Positions 42,881 through 52,449 of a stretch of 64,000 nucleotides of DNA are shown one piece after another. Made by a program: the position numbers and the translations under genes. The notes beneath the pieces were generated by a model. The model worked only from the letters and a program-made list of their open reading frames with translations, was not told where the DNA came from and ran no database searches. Numbering within the stretch: position 1 is the stretch's first letter; the number at the start of each line of letters is the position of its first letter. Source of the DNA: Lotus japonicus (lineage: Eukaryota > Streptophyta > Magnoliopsida > Fabales > Fabaceae); assembly GCF_012489685.1 (NCBI RefSeq), contig NC_080042.1, positions 45,994,066 through 46,058,065 on the forward strand, written 5' to 3'.

Positions 42881-44707
42881 AAATATCCGGATCATATTGA
42901 TTGCATTTCACGCATACATTCACGCTGACTGAAATTGTGTGCTGTTTGATTTATGGAAGCATTGTTAGAGCCAATAACATGCTAGGATTACTTATATATA
43001 TATAAACATATATATATCTATACCCCTTTTGTCGCCTGTTGCTTGTATATCTATTGTATACTGTGAGTTGACCCTCGCGCCTTGGCTTTGGTTGTATGTT
43101 TGTGTTTGGGCGGTCGGCCTGCTGCCAGACGACGAAAGGAGGTGATGTGAGCAGATGCTACTCCACGTGGAAGATCTATAGAAGACTCGAAGAATAGAGT
43201 CGGGTGTAGGGCTAGAGCCTTGGGGTAGAAAAGCTTACCGTTATTGGTTTAAGCTTGTAGGATAATTTTATGATTCGCATTTGAGGTTTTGGGTAGGTTC
43301 CGGTGCATTGCTTTCCTATGGTTACCCGGTGTGGAAATCATAGGGAGTATATCGGATCTATGGAGTCATTGCATAGTGAGTCCGTTGTTGGATCTTAGTT
43401 TATTTGTCATGTACTTTATGCTGTGCCTTGATCGAGGCCAGATGTAAATTATTTACGGTTGGGAGTATGCATTACATATTTTAGAAACACTTCGAAAAGG
43501 AAAATAAATAAATAAATACTCACCTTTATAAATCCCTTTTGGAAAAGATTGCATATTTACTTTAACATGTTACTACCGTGGCACCCAAAAATCGGGGTGT
43601 TACACCAATCACTACCTAAATTTGAATTTTTTCCTATTTTAAACAAATATTAATGCTAAATTTGATTGATACTCTTCAATCTTTTTTTAAGCGTGGAATC
43701 CTCTTGATTAAACTCCTGCGTTATAATATATTCAAAATCCTAATTCTAACACTAATATACTCCTCCGTTCTTTATACGAAACTATTCATGAGAAAATATA
43801 AATAGGAAAACAAAAAAGATGGTTTATGCTAAAATTTGATGGTTTTATATTTCTTCAATCTCTTAATCATATAGTAAGATAAGATGTTATTTTTTAAGAT
43901 GCAAATTCATGTGTTCCAAATTGGGTTGATGTATTGGTGGTGCGTATTATTCCTGGAGACATCGAAAAGCAATCATCAAGATTGTCGAAAGCTACAATAT
44001 ACCAAAGTGTAGAATGCTGTCGAAAAAAAATAAAAGTGTAAAAGCCTAAAACATGATATGGAAAATAAGTTAAATTTTTCACACCATCGTTTCTTCATTA
44101 GTAGCTTTTAGTTATTGTATTTTTATTAAGTGGTTAGGCTACCTAAGACAAGGGTTTTGCAAAAAATATATATCAAACCTTGATCATTAGAACCATGTTA
44201 AAAATTGAAAGCAAAATTAAAAAATTTAACTATTTAAAAAAACATATTACTTTTAAGAAAGCTAATGAAAAAAATAAAATATATTTCTCAAAAATACTAA
44301 AATAAAAAAAATATTCTCTTTTAAGAATAAATTATTAATCAGCTATTTACTTCTTATTTTGTATAGATTTGATATTCTTAACCTTATAACTATTAATACC
44401 CTTAAAAACTAATAATAACAAAATATCAATCCTGACTTAAAAAGAAATCTATATTGTTTTCAAAAAGAAAAGTATAAAATAATATTTTTTTAATATTAAC
44501 TATTAACTTAAATCAAAATAAGGTTCAACAACTTCAAACCAAAAATAAGCAATACTTAATTTGGAAATTTAATGCAACACATAAAAAAGAGAATTAATAT
44601 TCTTCCTCTATCCCATGTCATGTGTCACCACCATGTTGATTCAGTTTCCTTCCATTAAAAAAAGAGTTCATCTACTAATTTTTTTATACATAATAAAATT
44701 TGAATTA

Positions 44708-44750
44708 CAATAATAATAATAATAATAATAATAATAATTATTATTATTAT
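44708..44750. repeat. (AAT)n microsatellite turning into (ATT)n
   Basis: Consecutive AAT units followed directly by ATT units, giving a perfect palindromic trinucleotide tract inside the Helitron. Confidence 0.9.
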
Positions 44751-44799
44751 GTTTAAAAATCAAAATTATGTAACTTATAATTTGAATGGCATATTCCAT

Positions 44800-45330
44800 G
44801 GTGAAAGGTGGTTAGGGAGTTGGTTATGCTCATGGCAGTGGCAGTATAATATAAGAGTGGCACTGGCAGCAATGACGTGACAGTGCTGAAGGGAAGTGAT
44901 GGTGAAAATGGCGGCGACGATGTCGAAGGGTGGTGGTTGTGGCAGTGGTGGTGGTGTTAGAATGGTGGAGGTAGGGTGGTGGTGGTGGTGGTGGTAGTGG
45001 CGATGGTGGGGGTGGTGGAGGCAATTTAAGAGGACGGTTAATTTGGTTGTAGTGGTGGAGGTGGCGATAATGGTGGCAGTGTTGGTAGTTTTGTAGGGAG
45101 GTAGTTTCGGCAATGACGGTGACAATGAAGACAACGACGACGGTAGTTGCGAAGGGTGGTGGCAGTGGCAGTGGTGGGTGGTGGTAGTGGTAATGACGAT
45201 GGTAGTAGTGGAGGGTAGAGGAGATGGAGAGTGTGGTGGTGGCGGTGGCAGTGTTGCAGGGTGGTGGCGATGGCAATGGATGGTGGTGACTATGGGAGTG
45301 GAGTTGACGATGGTTCATGCGGTGGTGGCA
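44800..45330. repeat. G/T-rich GGTGGT low-complexity block
   Basis: About 500 bases made of degenerate GGTGGT / GGCAGTGG / GATGGTGG motifs on the plus strand, sharply different from the AT-rich Helitron around it. Open frames on the minus strand (up to 162 codons, His/Pro/Thr-rich) reflect the triplet composition and are not considered genes. G-run density could allow G-quadruplex formation. Confidence 0.7.
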
Positions 45331-45966
45331 AGTAGGTTATATGTCACAATATTATCATTCATCTATATGGTGGATTAAATAATTCATCATTTTAATGTAT
45401 ACGAGTATATTGTTGGATAAGTCTATACAATACAATATTAGCACCAAACAATGGATAAACTCATAATGTATTGTATAAGTTTATACCATCATGCTTAATA
45501 CGACATACTAAACGAGTCTCTATTAACAAGATTTTAAATGTAAATATCTTATGTAAAATAATCATCCAAATGATTTTTCTCGATTCACATTAACATCTTA
45601 TTTTAGAGGAAATATTGATCTATAAAATCCATAAAAAAATTAACTTTAAATATATATTTCTAACAAGTTGTTTGAATAAATAAATACTTTCGGTTTGGTT
45701 TGGATCGATTCGATTTTGAACATGGGAACTGAAAATTATGGTGGATTAATACACAACTATCACTATTTTTTTTTGGTAGTGACAACTATCACTATTAAGA
45801 ACATATAATTGAAATAATTGTTAAAATATATTTACTAAAAAGATACAAAACATAATATTACGTAAAATTTAAATTGTAAATAACAAAAGTCACCCGTGCA
45901 GGGCACGGGTCATTCCGCTAGTTTTACATGAACATACAGTTTTGACCAACATTTAATTGAAAACAT

Positions 45967-47854
45967 GAATTTTTTTTTTAATATTGTAAAAAAAAATATA
46001 TTTGTCAAAATATGGTCTTTCAAAAAATATTTGCCAAAGTATAGTACTTTTGGCCAAGTGGGGTCAGCTCTTGTGAAGACTCCTGATTTGGAGCGTCCAA
46101 TTCATCATAAAAACGCTCAGAACTAGGAGCTTTCGCAGTCAATAATATCATCATTATGACCTTGACTCCGGTTGGTGGGGTAGCTGGGGTTCTGATGAAG
46201 ACTCCTCATATGAGAAGTTTAGCTTTGAAGTCAAGCTCTTAGTTTGAGACGTCTCTAGTATGAGAGAGACTTCTAGACCTAGGAGTCATCACTACAGGAA
46301 AGACTCCTCACATGAGGAGTTCAGTTTCAACTCGTCAATCGCGCCATCATAATGACGTTGGGTGGTTGGGAATGGAACAAAGACTCCCCATGTGAGGTGT
46401 CCTCTTGTTAAATCAGTCTCCTCATTCCAGGAGTCTCATGTGTACCATAAACTCCTTAGCTCAGGAGTCTTACGTAGAACGCCTACAGCTGGACGTTTTG
46501 CACTGTATAACTACCAGACCTTCATATCCGAAAATTTCACACTTCACTAACCATTTTCTTCTCCCTTCTACTATTTTCTACTTCCTTCTTCATTTTTTTT
46601 TGCAAGTCGTTGTGATTCTTCATGTCCAACACTATGAATCATATTGTTGATTTTGTCTACTACAATGGTAGAAAATTTGAAGGCAATGAAAGTCTGACGT
46701 TCGAAGGTCAGAAGAGAACCATGCACCTCAAACGGAAAATGAGTATGGATAACCTGAAGCAAAGAATTCATAGCAAGTTGAAGCTTGAATGCAATCAGGT
46801 GATTTCTGGTGTAACTTGTAGAATTTTGATGTCACAAAATCCAAAGTATTTTTCAGGTGCTCAAGTATCCGACGATGAAGATGTAGCATGCATGATCAAC
46901 GCCTTCAGTCAACAAGCTTCGATGAATATCTTGGAGTTGTACGTTGATACTGATGAGGTTGGAAGTTCATCAGCCCCTATCCACACATATCCCATGCTTA
47001 CACCGCAAACATTGACTAATGAAGGTGTTAGACAAATGGACGAGACAAGGGATGGATCAACACATGACAATGTTGATACCAATGTTAACTTGGGTGACGA
47101 TGGTGATGATTACCACAACGATTATGAAGTGCATCCAGACGCTTATTATTCAGAAGATGAAGATGAACGAGCGGAAGGTCAAATTCCAAATGGAGAGTCA
47201 TCAGACACAGACGTAGAAGGTGACTTCGATTCTAATGACCAACCACCGATAGCACATGCATCCCCAATTCCACCGATGGCACCTGCACACCCAATTCCAC
47301 CGATGACACCTGTACCCCCAATTCCATCGATGGCACCCGTACCCCCAATTCCATCGATGACACCTGCACCCCCAATTCCACCTGAGGCATTTAAGGTTCA
47401 TGGAAGACTCCTACTATGAAGCGTCCATGACGTCAGCCACATGGGGAACATGCGAGATTCCCACGAGAGATTCCTCGTGAGATTCCTTTTGAGAAAGCCG
47501 CCTCATTTCAGGCGACTTCCTTACAGTGTCAGCGCCTCGTTTCAGGAGCTTTTAGCCCTTGTCTTGTCGAACCCAGCAGCTGAGGCATAGGGAACACACG
47601 TGGTCAAAGTCTCCTGGACCTAGAAGTCTCCCTTCTTCTTTAAACGCTTCGTTCCAAGAGTTTTTAGGGAGTGGTTAAATCATGTTCCCCACGTTGGTCT
47701 GCAGTCTCCATGTGATCAATGCTGGGTCAAAACAAAACCTGCAGGCACGCGTCCCACCATCCTACTTGGCCTAAAGTACTATACTTTGGCAAATATTTTT
47801 TGAAAGACCATATTTTGACAAAAAAAATTTTTTTACAATATTAAAAAAAAATTC
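45967..47854. mobile_element. MULE with MuDR N-terminal reading frame, 1.9 kb
   Basis: Inverted repeats of about 95 bp start GAATTTTTTTTT and share 'gtcaaaatatggtctttc' and 'aaaatatttgccaaagta'. Flanking 9-mers TGAAAACAT (45958-45966) and TGAAAAAAC (47855-47863) agree at 7 of 9 positions, a plausible aged MULE duplication. Both subterminal regions are filled with palindromic GACTCCTCA/TGAGGAGTC variants. The only long frame is 46622-47419. The catalytic part of the transposase is absent. The left end is 45 bases from the Helitron 3' end. Confidence 0.75.
46622..47419 (+). CDS. MuDR-type N-terminal (PB1-like) protein, truncated, 265 aa
   Basis: The ORF from 46622 begins MSNTMNHIVDFVYYNGRKFE. 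This resembles the small N-terminal domain that precedes the DBD and MULE catalytic domains in plant MuDR-type transposases. Residues about 85-115 (SDDEDVACMINAF) fit its acidic second half. A long acidic linker follows (residues 145-205, many D/E). Then comes a proline-rich tail of five nine-residue repeats, PIPPMAPAH, PIPPMTPVP and so on, encoded by 27-bp units (about 47260-47385). The frame then ends shortly after EAFKVHGRLLL, where zinc-finger and DDE regions would normally continue. The element therefore encodes only an accessory-like domain. Domain assignment is from memory of the family, not from a search. A shadow frame at 47019-47216 is not a gene. Confidence 0.6.
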   Translation: MSNTMNHIVDFVYYNGRKFEGNESLTFEGQKRTMHLKRKMSMDNLKQRIHSKLKLECNQVISGVTCRILMSQNPKYFSGAQVSDDEDVACMINAFSQQASMNILELYVDTDEVGSSSAPIHTYPMLTPQTLTNEGVRQMDETRDGSTHDNVDTNVNLGDDGDDYHNDYEVHPDAYYSEDEDERAEGQIPNGESSDTDVEGDFDSNDQPPIAHASPIPPMAPAHPIPPMTPVPPIPSMAPVPPIPSMTPAPPIPPEAFKVHGRLLL

Positions 47855-47863
47855 TGAAAAAAC

Positions 47864-48222
47864 TGTCGTAAAAGTTAGCAACAGCTAAAAACTGCTGCCA
47901 TGCTTATGTAGAATATCTATACAAATTTTGATAATAATGGTGTTGGGCTAATTAAAAACAAAAATAGCACAAATTTCGATCATAAACAAGTAAATCAGTA
48001 GCTAGATTTTCCAAATCTAAATACTCTATTAAAAAATTAAGGGTGTAACTTTTATAAAAGCGCACAAGTTCCTGACAGACGTTGCACAGGAGTCCACTGA
48101 GCTTTTTACCAATTTGTTGGATTTGGTTCATTTGTACTTCAATCTTATAGACGGTAGCTTGGAAAGGGAAAAGTAGTGATCAATAAATTTTTTAGCCAAA
48201 CAAAATCTGAATTAGTTAGACC
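47864..48222. other. Spacer between MULE and CACTA, nothing recognised
   Basis: About 360 bases of AT-rich sequence with no terminal motif or open frame. The last three bases before the CACTA end (48223-48225) are its TTA target duplication. Confidence 0.5.
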
Positions 48223-48249
48223 TTACACTACTAGAAAAACTAGTTTTCA

Positions 48250-48650
48250 CATCGGGTATTTTTGAGTTTTAACATCGGTTTTTATCCGATGTAAACAATG
48301 TTGATGTGGTATCTCCTAACCTTTTCACATCGGGTTTACAACCGATTTGAAAGGTATACCTTTCACATCGGTTGAGGCAAGCAACCGATGTGAAATGTAT
48401 ACCTTTCACATCGGTTCATCCAGCCAACCGATGTGAAAAGTATACATTTCACATCAGTTCTGTCAGCCAACCGATGTGAAAAGTATACATTTCACATCGG
48501 TTCCGTCAGCCAACCGATGTGAAATGTATACTTTTCACATCGGTTAGACTAAGAACCGATGTGAAATGTACACTTTTCACATCGGTTAGACAAAAAAACC
48601 GATGTGAAATGTCTACTTTTCACATCGGTTAGACTTAAAACCGATGTGAA
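48250..48650. repeat. CACTA left subterminal array (TTCACATCGGTT / AACCGATGTGAA)
   Basis: At least seven inverted pairs of the form 'ttcacatcggtt..n..aaccgatgtgaa', each arm 12-13 bases with a 6-10-base loop, repeated about every 55-60 bases and separated by 'tatac..ttcaca'. In En/Spm such subterminal repeats are the TNPA-binding sites. Confidence 0.92.
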
Positions 48651-49140
48651 TGCTCAACAATTTTTTATCTTTTTTTTTTTTTTTTTTACACGAATTTGAC
48701 CTGAATATACATATTTTTTTAATGAAAATTTATTAAATAAAAAGAGAACTTGAGAACACACTCTCTCAAGTGAGTTAAACATCCAAGGTCCCAGCAAAAA
48801 AAAAAAAAACATAATAGCCTAAAAGAACTAGAACAATTCAGCAATTCTAGTTCTTTAAATGTAGTTAAACAGCAACAGCTCATGAAATTAGGACAAAATA
48901 GTTAAACAGCAACAATTCAGCAAAACAGCAACAGTTCAGCAAATTAATGCACCAAGCAGGAAAGCCACCAGCACCATAAGCATAAATTAGGAGAGCAGCG
49001 GAGATGAGCAACTTTGAACCCTACAAACAGATGCAATAAATACAGAGATCAACAATCCAAGTTATAATGTAAAAAACAAGTTGCCCAAACTTTAATTCAG
49101 ACTGTTTAGGCACAAACTTTAAATACATACCAAATAAGTT

Positions 49141-52100
49141 CTAAGGTTTATACAAGTCAAGAAAGCAAGTTGCCCAACTGTTTCGCAAATCATACAATTC
49201 TTGTTCTGTTAATGCCGTTGGATCATTGAATACCTATAATTTGTAGAATAGGTTAAAATACCTATTTTGTGACATTTTGATGAAAACTCAAACAATGAGA
49301 CAAATAGGGAGACAAACATTTGTAATACCTCCATCCAAGACTTAGTAATACTAGCAGAGACAATGTCAACCATATTCTTCATCACATAATATCCACAATC
49401 ATTCCCATTAGGCTGCAACCTTGCCTACAAATGAATAGATTTTTATACACTGAATATATATCAAAACAGTACATATTACAGCCAGTGTTAAGTAGTATAA
49501 ACAGCAACATCAAGACGCAACCATAATCTACACTACACTTACTTTGGGCTGAAGCCATTGAGTCTTTTTTTTATTACCCTCAGCCAATTGATAAACCGAC
49601 ATAGCTCTATATAAAAAACAATCATCGAAGTAAGTTATACATTTTAGTGTAAAAGGACGTAATAATATATAACAAAAGTGACATAAAATATACACTTACT
49701 TTGTAACAATATTCTTCATTTGTGAATGAAGATCATTGTGTAATGAACAAAGGAGAACTACAGTATTGTCTTTAGGACAAATGATTATTAATTGCCAATG
49801 CCCTCTGTACACGTGGAATAACAATTAGTGTGTTAAGTAAGATAGAGTTATGGATAAAAATAAATAAGAGAAAATATAAATTTACATATACTTACTTTTC
49901 AAGATATGGTGCTAAGTAACACACTTTGTCCAAATCACGCAACTTTTCTTGTATGTATGTTTGAACTTTCTGTTTAGACTTTGTGGAATCTGGATAACTG
50001 AAGAATACTGGGTCCAGAATTCCAAACACATCTGATTTGTTACTTTCGTCACATAGACGATGGATATACCTGATTAAATTTGAAATTAATATTGAATATT
50101 GCAATCATGAAAAATAATAGTAAAAATGAAAGTCTACTTACGTGCACCAAACTTGTAGAATAGAGATGTCAAGCCAAGCATCACCCACCAACAACTCTCT
50201 GATACACTTTGGTGAAATCCAAAAGTTTTTTACAGCAAGATCATGTTGTAATGGTAAACATATATGTTTTTGCTGTTTCAAAAACATGAATAACACTCTC
50301 TGAACATTGTCAGTGGTCGAGTCCTCCTTGTGATTTTCTTGTGCGGCGGTACAAGATTCTTTTGTGCTTCCATGCAGAAGAACATTTTGTTCTCCTTGTT
50401 GGTTTGTTGGGGAGATTTCAGATAAACCCATAGTCTTAAGCGTCTCCATAAATGATTGTTGCATCTTCTCACTCGCCATGATCAACTGTTGTTCAAACTC
50501 TTCTTTACATTCTGCTTTAATCTTTGCTGCAAGTTTTTGTTCAAGTTTCGCCTCAAGTTGTGCTTCAATCTCCTCAACATCTATGGACTGTGTTGGACGT
50601 GAAGACCTTCCGAAGTAGTTGCTTAGATTAGCAAATCGTCCAACACCACGAACACGACCACCATGCTCAGATGTTCCAATTGCCTTTGTCAAGATATCGT
50701 CACGTCCTTGTGAAACAAAGGTTCCTTGTTCAGTCTCTTCAGCCAATGAATCCTACATTTGCACATAAATTTAATATTTCATTAGTGGTAAAGAAGGATG
50801 TCGCATACAAGAAACACATACAACCATAATGAGAAAGTAATCATGGAAAAAGTATTTCACTTACAATTTTCTCAGCAACAACTCGGGTAGCCTCTGATGT
50901 GTATTCCCCTCCTCGCCTTTGTCTTGCTCTCTTCCATTTGTCATGACGTGACGGTGGAGATGGAATACGATCTAATTCTCCTGATGCGTCTAGTTCTTGT
51001 CTCTTTTCATTAATCATTTTCTTCTCAAGCAATTCATATCCTCCACGAGATAATGTATGTGGGTATAGATTCTTAGCCACATTATCCTTACCCTTTTGAC
51101 TTTTTTCCTATTATAAATCAAGCTAAAGAAGTAAGCATAAAAATAAGCATAGATAAACGACCAAAGTTTGCTGGTTTGGCTGTGATATGCTAAAAGTTTT
51201 GAAAGCTTTGGCATTAGGATAACAGGAATGGTTCATGCAGCTTTGCAGAGGATAAAACGCAGTTCCTAAAATACAGCTTTATCACTCAACATTTAAGGAT
51301 GATAATCAAAATGAATCACGATATATCCTAACTTCTCAGGTTAAAAATAAAACTGAAATTGCACTGTTCTTAAAATCAGTAAGGTAGTAATGTTTTCCTT
51401 TGGATAGTCAGACAGAGAGTGAAGTAAATTGAAACTTCACAAAGGCACATAATATTTGCAAGTAAACAAAATAAATTCTTATGACAGATGTATAATTTTC
51501 AGTCCATTCAATTTCTGTTTTAGGAGGGTAATAGTAGGGGGAAAATTTAGTTGTCAAAAGTTGAAATATAGATTACTTAAATAGTTCATAAAAGGCTAAC
51601 TTCCAGCCACTCATCAAAAAGACCAATTTTAGAACATGAATATGACCAAAACAAGAATCAATGCAAGAAAAGAAAAATATTATTAATACTAACCTTAAAT
51701 GTATGGGTATTTCGATGCTCCAAAAACTTCTCCCATACATCTTCTTTAATATAAGGATACACTTCATACGGAGGAAGGCGATTGGGGTTGGGGTTAGTGA
51801 TATAATCGGAAGTGAGTTGTGTCTTAAAAGCTCTCCATCGGTCCCCCAAATACTTCAACCATTTTTTCTTCAAATCACACTTATTTGAATCACTTTCTGT
51901 GATATCAAAATGAAGATATACACATAAAAAAAGTTGGTGTTAGTACCAAAGAATGGGTAAACAATAGTGAATTAAGAATGCAACAATAATACCTTAAGAT
52001 CATCCCAAATTGAATTTTTTGAGTCTACATCTACCAACCGCCACTCATCTATTAAAATACTACAAGTACTTCGAGCAAGATATGCTGCATAACTCCTAAA

Positions 52101-52289
52101 CTCATTTGAATTTTCACCAATACAATCCCCAGTGTGTGGATCAAACTCAATCTTCAATTTCACACCCGTTTTCATAACTTTGGCAACTTTAAGCATCTTA
52201 GTGCAACCTCTAACCATTCTCTTTTTATCTGAACTAGACGAATGACTAGGTCCACTAGATGAAGGAGGGGTGTTGGTTGAATCATCCAT
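49141..52289 (-). pseudogene. CACTA second gene: Transposase_24-like region plus Ulp1 (C48) protease-like C-terminus
   Basis: Nine exons read on the minus strand: 51993-52289, 51694-51896, 50865-51107, 50142-50752, 49896-50069, 49700-49804, 49543-49606, 49329-49424 and 49141-49233 (TAG). All later phases agree; only the first junction does not (exon 1 ends in phase 0, exon 2 needs phase 1). The middle (KKKWLKYLGDRWRAFKTQL, VWEKFLEHRNT) resembles Ptta/En-Spm proteins, followed by a charged coiled coil in exon 4 (EAQLEAKLEQKLAAKIKAE). The C-terminus resembles Ulp1 SUMO-protease folds: GHWQL with the catalytic-type His, and QPNGNDCGYYV with Gln and Cys. Where Asp is expected, after a VVLL strand, it reads CSLH, so the triad Asp is not evident. 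Whether it cleaves anything is unknown. Confidence 0.8.
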
Positions 52290-52449
52290 TTATCTGTTTA
52301 CAGAAAACAAAAAGATTTCAGATTCAAAGCACAAATAAATGCAAAAATATAAGCATCATAAGCATATAAACGAATGACATATAAACTAATTAATCAAATA
52401 GATGGGTACTGAATTTACTAACTTATTTCAACACCCTAATAGAAACTCA

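Larger units (their letters stand above)
39492..43604 (+). mobile_element. Solo LTR of a Ty3/gypsy element, 4.1 kb
   Basis: The unit starts TGTAAGACCCTGAAA, ends AATCGGGGTGTTACA, and is flanked by the 5-bp duplication CCAAT (39487-39491 and 43605-43609). Start and end resemble those of the Tekay-like LTR at 16206-18669 (TGTAAGGCCCT.. and ..CGGGGCGTTACA), so the lineage is probably the same or a sister one. It is 4113 bp, very long for an LTR. No pol sequence is seen. It contains two minisatellites in its 3' third. The host sequence 'atcactacctaaatt.gaattttttcc' next to the insertion also occurs at 39100-39130, so the target was already repetitive. Confidence 0.85.
38257..45921 (+). mobile_element. 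Helitron, non-autonomous, carrying a solo LTR
   Basis: The 5' end is A followed by TCTATATATATATATGAAAAG (38257). The 3' end is a perfect 8-bp hairpin ACCCGTGC/GCACGGGT (45892-45910) followed by CATTCCG and CTAG (45918-45921), then T. This A/T insertion with 5' TC and 3' CTAG is the Helitron signature. The 7.7-kb span includes the 4.1-kb solo LTR, so the Helitron itself is about 3.5 kb. It is extremely AT-rich, with no Rep/helicase frame. A GGT-rich block and an AAT microsatellite lie in its right part. The link between this 5' and 3' end is inferred; a shorter element is possible. Confidence 0.6.

Noticed and set aside
44775..45318. His/Pro/Thr-rich frames of 119 and 162 codons
   Set aside because: They follow the GGT-type triplet composition; two frames are open at once and there is no conserved motif.
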